DNA of 64,000 bases from Phytoseiulus persimilis (Eukaryota > Arthropoda > Arachnida > Mesostigmata > Phytoseiidae). The DNA is taken from positions 4,526,001-4,590,000 of the forward strand of contig CM075102.1 of the NCBI GenBank assembly GCA_037576195.1. Reading direction: 5' to 3'. The notes under the pieces were generated by a model. That model was not told where the DNA came from, made no database searches, and saw nothing but the letters and a program-made list of their open reading frames with translations. Below, piece after piece: positions 24,834 to 35,799 of the stretch. Every line of letters begins with the position of its first letter. The first letter of the stretch is position 1. The position numbers were made by a program, and so were the translations under genes.

Positions 24834-25733
24834 TCATTTTTCTCGGTTCTCCCAGCATCGTAAGATTTCCTTCGTCCTTCTTATGTCCTTCGGTATTGAG
24901 TCGGGGTGAAGTCCAATTCGGAACGGGAATTCTCGTGGGGGATACCTTCCTTCTTCGCATTCCATCACGACGTGTGTGTCGGTTTCGGGTCTTCCGCATA
25001 TGTTGCAGTTCAAGTCGATAGAAGGATCGCGGTTATGTCGTTGGGTTCTGGTGTTGAGCATTCCTGCTCTTGTTAACGCCAGAAGCCGACTGCCCCGCGA
25101 GTTATCGTACATATCCAGTTGGAGACCTCTTGTCTCTTTGAATTTTCGATAAATGCACAGTGTGGACTTGGATTCCATGTTTTGTTTCCATGTATCGTAC
25201 AGTTTATTCTGCAACCTCGTTTTGAGTTCTTTGCGGAATAGAGTCCACATTGCTGTGCCCGATGTATTTCTGGTCAGCCCGAGGTTTTCCAGGTCGAATT
25301 GCAATCTCAATTTCTTGAGTCTCTCTGTTGCAGTGACCGTGGTGTTTGTTATCTCGGTCGCCGTGAGGACAAGCTTGGGCCATCTCGTTGGGTCCATAGA
25401 TCTTATCCTTTCGAAGTACATCGTTATGCTCGTGGTTTCTCGGGCGTCGAAGGAGCTCCAGCCTAGTTCTCCCTCGATGAACTCCTTTGATATGGTGGAG
25501 TTGGGTATCCCGAGAGCCCATCTTCCCGCATCTCTTTGCCTGACTTCGATGAGGTTTCTCAGTCTTTTGGGCATTGTAATTGCCGCGTTACAATATGTGA
25601 GTTGCGGGACAGCGGTGGCTTTCCAGAGAATTTTGGATACTTCGAAACGGTTGAAGCTCCAGAGTGTTCTCGCGTTGAGTCTTTGGATCGCCTTATTTGC
25701 CGTTTCGGTCAACTTTACCCAATGTTGGGCCAA
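24834..25733 (-). pseudogene. LINE reverse transcriptase, C-terminal thumb and zinc-knuckle part
   Basis: This 299-codon frame continues the RT after the frameshift; only a TTG, no ATG, stands at its start. It includes the thumb-like region NARTLWSFNRFEV and the segment GELGWSSFDARE. A C-terminal zinc knuckle follows, CNICGRPETDTHVVMEC (C-x2-C-x8-H-x4-C), like those that end many CR1, R1 and tick LINE proteins. The protein ends normally at 24834. The frame is intact over 900 bases, so decay is limited to the 5' truncation and the single indel. A long plus-strand frame (25153-25758) is its antisense shadow. Confidence 0.93.
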
Positions 25734-26187
25734 GTTCGATTCCGAGATACTTATATGATATTATATTATATATTTGCATCCCTTGTATACTCAGGTTCCG
25801 ATTTTGGATATGTGTCTTTGGTGGTCGAGAGAAAACCAATGTGCCGCTCTTTTGAGGATTGAATTTGATGGACCGGGCGTCTCCAAATTCTGTTGCTACC
25901 TTCAAAAGCGTTTCCATATCCTTCCATTCGTGTGCCATCAGAACGATGTCGTCGGCAAACATCAGGCCAGGGATCGTGAAGTATTTTTTCTCTTTCACGT
26001 CCAAGAAATCACCTTTTTTCGCAAATCTAAAGCCAATCTCTTTTGAGAGTAGTTGCCGCTCGAGATCTGCTATATACAGGCTGAAGAGGATCGGAGATAG
26101 AGGACATCCCTGACGAAGTCCGGTGGGTATGGACATTTCGTTTTTCGCTTGGGTCTTAAGATGGTTCAGATTTAATTCTGATATAAA
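25693..26187 (-). pseudogene. LINE reverse transcriptase, N-terminal part (frameshifted)
   Basis: The peptide contains the RT signature GLRQGCPLSPILFSLYIADLE (block 4, where the template-primer grip begins) and the catalytic block 5, FADDIVLMAHEW, with the two metal-binding aspartates intact. KFNPQKSGTLVFS and SYKYLGIEL are the expected following blocks. The frame opens after a TAA at 26188-26190; the first ATG is at 26136, but this is a truncation product and not a true start. The frame ends prematurely at 25693 because of a one-base shift, and the protein continues in the next frame. It would have copied LINE RNA into DNA at target sites. Confidence 0.95.
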
Positions 26188-26221
26188 TTAAATCCTCTTT
26201 TCACCACATAAGAAATTTGTT

Positions 26222-26285
26222 GTCCCGGCCGGGGCTCGAACCCGCGATTGATCTCTTCCCGTCTAGCGCAACTGAAACGGTGGAA
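26222..26285 (-). repeat. tRNA-derived fragment with pol III B box (SINE head-like)
   Basis: On the minus strand the sequence CGCGGGTTCGAGCCCCGG matches a tRNA T-arm and the RNA polymerase III B box (GGTTCGANTCC, one mismatch). It is followed by CCGGGACA, like a tRNA 3' acceptor end. Upstream, TTTCAGTTGCGCTAGACGGG resembles a D-arm/A-box region. The anticodon arm seems deleted and no matching 5' acceptor strand (GTCCCGG) is present. It is therefore not a functional tRNA but looks like the head of a tRNA-derived SINE or a tRNA pseudogene, lying just upstream (same strand) of the LINE. Confidence 0.45.
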
Positions 26286-26299
26286 TCGATGATAGCTGT

Positions 26300-28600
26300 G
26301 GACTGAGTTCCGTGAGTCGTGATAGGATGATGAAACGCCGTATCCTTTCGCATCCCAAGGCGGCCGGTCTGTCCGTGTTGAGTCGCCGAATTTCAGTCCG
26401 ATTTCGCTGTTTCCCAAGCTATTTGTTTATTCACAGAGCTTGATTAAAATGAAGCGGCGACGCCTCTCCGAAAGCGGCTTATCCTCGTCACTCGGCAGTG
26501 GGAGCAACAGTGCGGTTCTCTTGTTTATCTGTCTCGAGCCGCTATCTCGAGGACACGTCAGCTTTCCTGCATTTCTAATGAGCGTGCACTGCGTGCTGCA
26601 TATTTTACATTGCACTGCAGACCTAGCCTACCGCGAACACCAGCCACCTCCCTCAGCTCGATTCCTCCCTCCTTGTTTGTTATCTCCCTTCAGTACAGAG
26701 CCGACACTTGGCTCACTCATTCAGTACCCGCGTCTCGTCGCGCGAACCTGAAACGTCATTGGAGACCTATGTCGAGCTTTTGTTAGGGATCAGGTCCGAT
26801 GAACGGTTCTGACCCCGTAGAAACATCGGGCTCCGACCCGAGTCGAGCGGGAACTGCGAAAGGAACCCTTCCGGATCCATCGTTTGAGGCAAACGAGCGA
26901 ACTTCGCAGAGGGGGGGGGGGCTGGTCGGTTCCGGTTGCGTTTCTCCGGTCACTTCCTCACTCCGTTTGAAAACTCCCTTTCGAGTGAGAGAAACCCATT
27001 CTCCTAGAACAATGTGTTCGCAGGAGCGTGAAGCCCCGAGATCGTTTTGCGGTGAAGTCCAATTTGCATCAGAATCGTACAGCGCGTGCTCTACACCTCC
27101 CGTGCGCCTCTCTCTCTCTCGACGCCTCCCCCACAGCGCCGTCTCCTCTTTCTCCTCCCCCGTCGTACGATCGGCCATTCTCGAATCCACTGACCGCCGA
27201 CGAGAGACGAGGAAACCGATGGCCAGATTCAGACTTCAACGCCTTGAATCGTTTCGTTTAATCTTCTTAGCCGCTCCCGCCGATCAAAGAGACAAAGGCT
27301 CGGACTCTCGGCCTGCGGAGGGGTTGAGCTCTGAGATCGGAGTCGTAGGCGTTGTCGTCGTTGGTGACATGATCGGACGGCTGTCTCGTTTTCTTCTCGC
27401 TGCTGCTCTGTTTGGCGATTGGATTTAGCCGAGAAGAGGGGCAAGGCTTTAGCTTGATGTCTTTATTGATCTCGCAAACGCCAACAGGGAGAAATAAACA
27501 GATGCTGGATTTAGGGAGGAGAAACTGTGCTGATTCTCGTTCACACCATCGGTTCCAAACAAACCCCGAGACCAACCCCACCCCATCGCTCCCCTTGCCC
27601 CAGCGACCCTCAGATACTCTTCATGTCTCGGTCACATCCGTGCTCTGAACCCCGGTGCCAGCTCCCCCGTTTAAACTCGACAAACAATAGATCAAGCATC
27701 AGCCAAACGAGAATTCCGGCCCTTCTTCCACTTTTCATCGCGGGGCGCCATCAACATCGGTTCCGTTCCTGTGGAACAGTCGCAATCTCCCTGCAAAGTC
27801 ATCTCGTTCGTCCGTTTCGCACCGAACCGTGAGCCAGGTCGATCGGATTGCAGCTGCGCGGGAACCGCACGAAACAAAACTCGACCGCTTCGTGGGCACT
27901 CGACAATCGGGGACGCAAAGTTAGAGAGTTGTCACTTTTTTTCGCGAATCTCCCCCGCAGTCGCCGTACGATCCCGGCTGATTGTTGTCCTTGCGGTGAT
28001 TTTGATTGAGTCCGCACCGCTCATCAGTTGGTTGTGATTCCGCTGACGTGATGTCGTTAGGTCGCGGAGTGGCTCCGGCAGTGAGTTGACGAGCGCGACG
28101 ACATCATTTTTGTCGTGATGAAACTTTTGAAAGCCGCGAATATCAATCATAATTTACCTCCGGTGACTCTGCGGGGCTTCATTGATCAGGGTACTGGCTC
28201 CAAATCATGTGCTCCGCTGGCTTCAAGGTCCTGCTGGTGCCCTGTACGGGAGATTTCCCTTTTTTTTCTGTCTCGTCAGAACAGGCCCCTGTCCTTCCCG
28301 TCGTTGAAATACATCGCGAGCCTGGATGCGGGGGACTATACAAACGTTGTTCCTCCACGATTCCGTGATCATCATGAGTCTCATGATGATTTCCCCTCGC
28401 ATGTTGGCGTTTTCGAGGTTCTTCGTCCTGGTCCTGATACATGAAGGCATCATTTCAGCTCATGTCCAGGTCGGAGCTCCCGCTACTTTCTTGGGGTCTG
28501 GTCACGAGATGGTCCTTTGCGGTCCGCTGATGGCCGGCACAACCACAGTATCCAGTGAGTTCACGCAGAGAACGAAGCGACGTATCTACGTACGTAGTTT
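26300..28600. other. No gene recognised; 11-G homopolymer
   Basis: A run of 11 G lies at 26911-26921. A 209-codon plus-strand frame (26799-27428) and a 135-codon minus-strand frame (26783-27190) overlap; both are serine/arginine-rich, without domain signatures. No strand is clearly favoured. Confidence 0.4.
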
Positions 28601-28625
28601 CGTTTGTATCTGATCCACCGGCTGC

Positions 28626-29305
28626 GTGACCTGCCTGCCTGACCACCCGTTTCCCTGGTTGGCTGACGGCTGCTTCAATTCAGCGGCCTTGGGGCTAAAA
28701 TATACGCCTGACTCTACGCCACTACCGACGCCAGTCCCCATGACCGACCGCCATTGCCGCGGCCGGGACGACCACCACCGTCCGGCCCGCGAGTCAGCCG
28801 AAGAGCACCAGGGCATCTCTCCGGCAGTCTACGCGCCGCCGTTGCAATACCAATTAGAACCTACGACGGATGAGCGGAGCTTCCCCGAACGACCGATACC
28901 GGCCCTGCTCACTCCGTCCGAAACTCATCCGGTCGGCCAACTGAGACGCCGGTCCGACCGATTCGAATCGGGTCCATCACGCTCGGCTGGCAGCTCGAGC
29001 TCGTCAGAGTTGGGTTCTTGAATGATCAACGTCCATTCCTGGATCTCTTGGAGTATTTTCGCCACGATTTCAGAGCACCGAGGAACACGAATATCATCCT
29101 CAAAGCTTTGAATAAAGTGGCAATCTTATCCATCATTATTGAAGGATCTGGGGTGATATTTCCGAGTTCGATGGAAAATGTTGTTCGGAGTGCACGGGAG
29201 GGCTCGGGAACGAGTCGGAGCTCGGCTGATCCCGAATCGACAGAAGGTTCCCGCGACAATCGGGTCGTTGTGTTCGAGGAACCAATTTCGGGTTCTGGTT
29301 CATGA
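28626..29305 (+). other. Two adjacent open frames, possible coding region
   Basis: A proline/serine-rich frame (28626-29021, 131 codons) ends four bases before a second frame begins with ATG (29018-29305, 95 codons). The second starts with NDQRPFLDLLEYFRHDF and later becomes serine/glutamate-rich. Overlapping minus-strand frames of 172 and 185 codons (29026-29544 and 29300-29857) compete with it. Length is within chance expectation, and I cannot name any domain. It is listed because coding-like frames cluster here. Confidence 0.18.
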
Positions 29306-30494
29306 GTGTTCCCTCTCCCTTGGGCATGACAGGGGCCAACTCGGGTCGGGATCGTGCTGGTCGGAAACTCTTGCGAGACTCGGCAGAACAATATTCGACG
29401 TCCTGAGACCATTCTCACTGGAAACGGGCACCGCGAGAGAAGAGAAAAACAGGGAGCTTCGTCCACTCGGAGTTGCATTCTCCGAAACAGATCTTTCGGA
29501 CGAAGCAACGCTGGAATTTGATTCTCGACCGAATTCCGCCGCAACGGAGCGAAGGAACAGAGAAAGAAAACGGAGTCTGAGCCTGGACAGTTTTGACAGA
29601 CTCTCGCTCATCGACTGTGGAATCCGAGCTTTTATCGGAGCTTTTTCCTCCGGTTCCGCATCAAGTTTTCCCCGCTGAATTAGTTCGCGGTCAGCTGTCG
29701 GAAGTTCAATTTGATCGACTCTTTCCGCGGGAGCGCGTCTCTCCGTTGCACGACGTCCTGCCGTGGGGGATGTCCTGGGCGAGTCCGATGAGGACGCGAG
29801 GGGAGAAATAGTGCAATACGTGGTCAGCTCAGAGTTTTCTATATCCTCTCGTAACACTCACCAAGTGTTACAGCCTCTTGTCACGAAAACGCGCGAGAAA
29901 TTCCATTAAGGTCTTCGCCTGTTGTGAAGACCAGTCACCTTCCGCTATCTTATTCCCCTCTCGTAGTTGCGTCTTCAGCTTGGTCTGCTTGTCCGTCTGA
30001 CGAACCGGTGGGCTTCCGTTGCTTTTTGCGACGAGACTTGGCACGTTCTACCTCGATGTCTTTCGTTCAGACACTCGCTGTCCTTAATGTTGTTCTTGGA
30101 GGAGGTGACAGCCGCGCGCGGAGAAAGGAACTGGATCACGACCGCCAGGAGGACGAGGCCCGGTGGTTGCGTTTTTCGTTCCGTCGCTCGTTTCCTCATT
30201 CATTCATTCTGGGTTTCCATCGCAAGGCGTCGATCGCATGGCTCGGATCCATTTGGCCTCCTGCTGGAGGCGGAAGTAGATGGAGACCAACGTCGGGAGG
30301 TCGAGAAGCGCGCAAGACGTCCGGAAGGGGGTCTCAGCAGAAGAGCATCGCCACGGGAAAGTAGAGACGAGACCGGTGGGAAAATTGTCAGGAGAACAAA
30401 ACTCTCCTGGCATCGTTTTGCGGTCTCCCGCTCTCACCTCAAGTCGGAACCCCGTGTCAGATGGAGAGGTCCTTCGTAAAGGATCTGAGGAGAA

Positions 30495-30635
30495 ATGGCG
30501 AACGGCCCATCATCCCCCAAGAGTTTCGACGAGGCCGGAACAATTTCTGAAGGATTTCCAACAACCGCCGCCCGGGATAGAGCAGAGGGTACCGGCCAAG
30601 ATTACGATGTTCCGCTTTCCTTCGTCGAGCTCTGA
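30495..30635 (+). CDS. Short ORF with good start context, unknown
   Basis: The ATG in GAGAAATGGCG has A at -3 and G at +4, a favourable context. It opens a 46-residue frame rich in serine, aspartate and glycine (MANGPSSPKSFDEAGTISEG), like an unstructured cytoplasmic N-terminus. It could be a first coding exon, with weak donors around GAGGGTACCGG, but a longer frame in another phase covers the same bases. No family is recognised. Confidence 0.15.
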   Translation: MANGPSSPKSFDEAGTISEGFPTTAARDRAEGTGQDYDVPLSFVEL

Positions 30636-30699
30636 TGGAATACTCTCAGAAGGATCTTATGATGTCTAAAATTCGACTTGAGGCTGCATCTCCGCCGAT

Positions 30700-33600
30700 T
30701 GGTCCTGTTCCGCGATAGTGGGAGGCTCGCGAGGGAAGGAATGCGATAATCGGAGTGGAATGATGCCGAAACTCAGAAATCGAAGACTCTCGGATGACAC
30801 AACAACGATGTTCAACAAAAAGCAATTCGGAAATGGCGACTGCTCGCTGTTGTTGTGTGTCGGCGCAGATGTTGCGTGCCGGGACCCTCCCGCCAACGAG
30901 TGGGTTCGCTCGCTTCGTTTTTCGGGGGATGCACGCAACGCACGCTGCTTGCCAGATGCTGCCGGCGCTGCTCGGGCTGCCTCCGCAGAAAGACTCTCGG
31001 GGGCTTCATAATGCGCTTTACGTTGGTCGTGGGCTGTACCCGAGGAAAATGCTCCGCGAAAGTGGATCTCACCGTGGGAAGCCACGATTCGGAGCACGCG
31101 ATTGAGGTGCGAAAGACTCGAATCGCTCGCCGTTACGACGCTGGTGGGTTCGGCTGCTTCAACAACGTCGACAGCACTAACAGCCGCCATCGCTGCAGCC
31201 GCAACGACAACAGCAATAATGTTCTCGAGTGAAGTCGCCGGCTACGGGCGGCACCAGACCCGCTGGTATACGTAGGTGAGCAACATGGGACTCCATCGAT
31301 TACATATCCCTCACCACAGCGCGCTATACGCTACTGTCTGACTGTCGGTCTCGCTCCTGCTGTGAAGGGAGAACTTGATTTACGTTGTGTGGCCGCAGTC
31401 GCTACGTGCGCTTTACCCTCCATCGGCGTCTGGCTTCGAAAACTTTCGAAGCCTCCACGAACAATCGATCCTGTGTGATCCTCCAGCTCTAAACCCCCGC
31501 CTTCCCCGCCAAGCGTCCCCCCTTCCCCGAGGTTCACGCCCCCGTGCCACACCTCCTGTTTTCTACGGTTAGGATTCCCTCTTCCAACTCATACACCCGT
31601 TTCCCGGCTTCGTGGAGTTTTCCCACGACTCGTACCCACCCCTGCCCTCCCCGTGGGGGGACGGTGTGGGGAGGTGGCGGGGGCTGTTGACGTTCGCCTC
31701 GGAGACCTGTTCATATTTCCAGCAGGTCGTAGTCGTTGAGATCTCTTCATCAATCTGCTCCTCGATGCTGCCGTTGTTGTCCTCGTCTCCTCTCCTTTCG
31801 GGACTCCGGAGCGCCATTCGTATCACCAGAGTTGCAGGCGGATATAAGCGACCGTGCTTCGACTCGGAACGGTTTCGTTGAGTCGAGTGTCTTGAAACGG
31901 GAAGCGTCCGCGAATCCCTCGACGGAGTTTGGTCTGCGATGGAGACGGGATCGCCGTCTCCTCAAGGTTTTGGCGGTGACTAGTGCTTCCTGTGGATGAG
32001 CCGCGACATGGAAATTGTATTCCTGGGATTCGTTCCAGATCGAAGCCTGGAGTACTCGGGAGCTGCCCAGGCACTCAGGCTGCGTGCTGCACGTTCCCGG
32101 TACACTCCGTCGTTCGGAATTCTCATCGTACAAGGGATTTGAATGCGAGCTCAGACGCTTGTTATGTGCCTGGAATAAGGCTTAGGGCCTTCTCAAACAA
32201 AACAACGGCTGTTTTCTTGTTCTTCAAACATAGGACCGGAGCGAACGCGGAGGCCAACAGGGAAGAGGAGGGTCTGCCCTGAAGGCTGAAAATCTTCTCC
32301 GGGCCTTGCCCGACCAGTCGTTGCTTCTGCCTCACCTTCCTCATCAGGAACACCATTTAACACTTTTCGGAGCGAGCGATTCGAGCCAGCTAATCGAAGG
32401 CACGCAGCGCGATCCCGCGAAGGCATCAGAGACATTGGAGAGGTTTTGAACCTACGAGTAATGCGCTTGATTCGATCCGGGGGCCGCCTGCATTTCTTTT
32501 CCCGTCTCGCATCTTCCTCGGCCAATGCTGCGCCGTGCCATCTCGACGTCCCGGCGAATTACTGATATTTCGAACGCCGATCACTTCTTTGTTCTCGATT
32601 TCGAAACGTCTCGAATTCTTCGAATGAAGAACACAACAAAAAATCGATCCCGTTTCGACTGAAAACGTTCGGTTAATTCTGTCGAGCCAGATCCGAACTC
32701 TCCGAGGAGCGGCGACTCCCCAACCGACGGGTGACTTCTGAGGGATCCGAAATCAAACGAGCAGGCCCTTCAACTGGAAAAAACACGATGCATTTCTCAT
32801 CCTGCTAGATTCTTGCCTCTAAAACAGGAACCTATCGTCTTCTCTCGGACCGCATCGTTCGTCCCGCGAGCAGCAGCGCTTCGCAGCGAAGCCGTTGTCT
32901 CGATTCCCTGCAAACTGTGCCAGATTGCGCCCAAATCAGATTCCGCGTTGTTGTTGGTGCTTTCGTCCGCGTTCGCTTCTATGTTGTTCGAGGTGGTCTG
33001 GTATGCTTTGTTATTGGCGACGTGGTGGAAACGTGCTTCTTCCGTTTCTTGGTGGATCGTGGATCACGTCGCACCTGCCTCCGTCATCTCTCCACGACGC
33101 CTCCGACTGCTCACAAGCGCTCGTCTACTTGTGTTCCCTTCAGCCCAGCTTTCCCGCCCGCAAAGCATGCCGGCGGGCCGCCCTCTCCCGCCACCGAACC
33201 GGGCCCGCTTGTGAGTCGAATAAACATTCGATTTCGTGAGGAACAGCTGTCGACTGACTACCCAATACCCACCTACGACAACGGTCGCCCACCCCCAACT
33301 TCCGCGAGTTCACTCGTTCTGAACCCCTTCGTCTGGACCTCAGTTGGCCGGACGGCGGTGGCGACAAACGGGAGTCCGTACACGCAAGTATTGAATCCGT
33401 CTTCGGGTCTTGACTCGATTACGCTCCCCCATTAGACGTAACGTGCTCGCCTCTGTTCCTACTTCCGGCTTCGCTCGGGGCTCACATTCCGCGCGCGAAA
33501 GCATTCCGTCACCAACGCACAGTTGGTGATACAGTTCTCGGGATCGCGAGAAATGGTTGATCCCACGTCCCGAAGGGAAAACGCTACACGCCCGAGTCTG

Positions 33601-34570
33601 TCTAGGGACTGCTGGGATGAGGATTCGTCGATTGACCTCGCATGCGGCCACGCTATGTCCTACAACGGACGCGCCCGCTCCACCTTGAGGGAACAGGAGA
33701 TCCAGATGAGGTCTGGTGGAGGAGGGTCTGGTAAACAAATCGATGACAAAATGACCTGACTCCATGCGAGGAGAAGGAGGGATCAATCACGGTCTCCGTA
33801 TCTGTACATCCGCCGTTGAATCAGATGTAGAAGGAACGGGTCTCAGCGTTGGGTCGATAAGCTCCAGGATTCGATACGCCCCTCTTTCCCCCGCGCACAA
33901 AAGTAAGGGAGGAGTGGGATGAATAGAGACTTTGTTTAGTTGGACACTGTAGTTGCCGACCCGACTCCTTGGCTCTATGTCGGTGTCCGGTTGAAAGACT
34001 TTCAGCTCGAAGCCAGTACGATGCAGATTGAAGTTTCCTCCCCGTTGTAAACTCATCCGTTACTTAGTGGTGGGAACCGTGGAGGGAAAGCAACGAATTT
34101 CGGCGATGTCACTCCATGCGCTTTCATTCCGCTAAGGAATGCGTGTTCTGAGTCGGCGTCAATAGCTCTCGACGATTCCGTATGAGGTTGACACCATCTC
34201 CGGGAAATGTCGGTTTGATGTCTGCCGGTTTATGCAGTCTACTTCGACTGAATGTTCGCCCCGCGCTTCTAACAAACAAGCGGCAATCGCCCTGAATGAA
34301 GGGTTGAACTCCGAGGGCTGTTCCGCCTTAGAATCCGATCCAGGCCAACCTTCCGCCGGATAAACCGAGCGATTGCACATGATGGGCCCAGAAATTTTTC
34401 CTCTTCCCCAGAGCTGAATATGAGTTGACCGTTCCGTCCGTCGCTTTCTTGTCATAGAATCGTTCCGGCTGGCGTTTGATTTTCCTCGGGAAAAATGTCC
34501 GGTTACATTGGATCTCCAGTGGCGAGCCTGAAACGGAACAACGATCGATATCGCGTCGTATGAAGGGCAT
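30700..34570. other. No gene recognised
   Basis: Several frames of 100-174 codons occur on both strands (for example minus 30666-31190 and plus 32917-33435), often two or three open at once. This indicates locally low stop-codon density more than coding. No repeats or RNA genes were identified. Confidence 0.4.
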
Positions 34571-34580
34571 ACAATGTCTC

Positions 34581-34598
34581 TTCTTCTTCTTCTTCTTC
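34581..34598. repeat. (TTC)6 microsatellite
   Basis: Six uninterrupted TTC units, preceded by a further TC. Confidence 0.9.
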
Positions 34599-35799
34599 GG
34601 AATGGCCCCAGTCAGTTGACAGCGCGACGTCGTTGTTGTCGTTGGAATATTTCGTGGTGCTATCACGTCCACTTCTGGGAACGGGATGAAGACGGATGCG
34701 CCGTCAATATGGCATCGTTTCTCTGCTTGCTCTCATGTCAATATCTGTCTCTTTCCCTCAGCGTGGCGTTATCGTTGAAACGGGATCGTGCCGTTCGCTC
34801 GCTGTGTCAATCTGAAATATGAAGAGCTAATATCCTCCCACTCATCCACACCCCTCTCGCCCCTATTCCGCGCGCACTTCCTCGGAACGAACGGTGGCCG
34901 ACCGGTCGGCCTTACTCGGACAGAGTGGCCTCGGGCGAGAATCAACAAGAGCGGCTCGGAACGACCGCCGCTCTTGAAGCCCTCGAATCCCGCCGAGTGT
35001 TCCGGAACAGTCTCGACAGCCCACAGCCAGCTCGGGGTTTCAGCCCCGGCGGCGGAAGATTTTAATGAGGCCCATGATTTGCTCCATCCGTGAACGAGTT
35101 CTGTCCTCGCCGCTCATGCGACCGCGATGCGGGACATTTGCCGCACTCGATCCCAGGCGCGGTCGTTTCCACAGGGGTCGATCAATGAAGGCCATTCCAG
35201 CGACCAATCGCCAGCCTCAGGAATGGACGATCTGCCGATTGATTCTCCGCTCCTTAGCCATGCGGTTGTGGGGAAAAAGTGAGCCGTCGGGACTTTTCGT
35301 CTGGGAGCACTCGGGAACCGAATCCATGGCAACTGAGGGAGCGTACAAGTGCAATGCGGGACGAACGCCGGGAAAACTCTAGGCTCTCTGGTAGAGGAGC
35401 CGCTCGTGGTCCTGAACGAGTTCCGAGAGAAGGTCGAAATTACAGCATGTTGTTCAAAGGCAACTGTCCTTCCCGAGTTGACACTTTTGGAACCGTTGAC
35501 AACAGCGGCAGCTACTCGTGGTGATTACTGTATTTGCTTCTGAAGAGCAGGGGGAAGAAAACAGAAGGCCATCCATTCAGTCGTAGCCTTTCTATTAGAG
35601 AGCGGTTTGTCTTCGCAACGACACGAGCCTACCATTAGCAGAGCCCGAGGAGCCGCAAGAGTAAAAATGAGTGAAAAATATCTACTGGCTTTTCCCGTTG
35701 GGATCGAGGGACGTTCTCCTCTTCGCGAGGCCCGGAGGTGAGGTAACGACAAGAAAATAACGCTCAGATTTCAATCAATGCCGCACTAGCGATCCGCTG

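Larger units (their letters stand above)
24700..26190 (-). mobile_element. 5'-truncated non-LTR retrotransposon (LINE) with reverse transcriptase
   Basis: The minus strand carries the 3' two-fifths or so of a LINE. It begins inside the reverse transcriptase at about 26190, without endonuclease or the first RT blocks. It runs through RT and the C-terminal domain to a stop at 24834. A roughly 130-base 3' region follows, containing AATCAATCAACCAATCAA (complement of about 24749-24766), a repeat-like tail of the kind seen at LINE 3' ends. The coding part is split by one frameshift near 25725-25735. Resemblance of the C-terminal region (GELGWSSFDARE) to LINEs abundant in ticks and mites is from memory. 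The element is dead but only moderately diverged. A neighbouring tRNA-like fragment lies at its 5' side. Confidence 0.93.

Noticed and set aside
25153-25758. 201-codon plus-strand open frame
   Set aside because: It is exactly antisense to the LINE reverse transcriptase on the minus strand; a shadow.
29300-29857. 185-codon minus-strand serine/arginine-rich frame
   Set aside because: Overlaps an equally plausible 166-codon plus-strand frame (29178-29678) and has no domain; neither strand can be supported.
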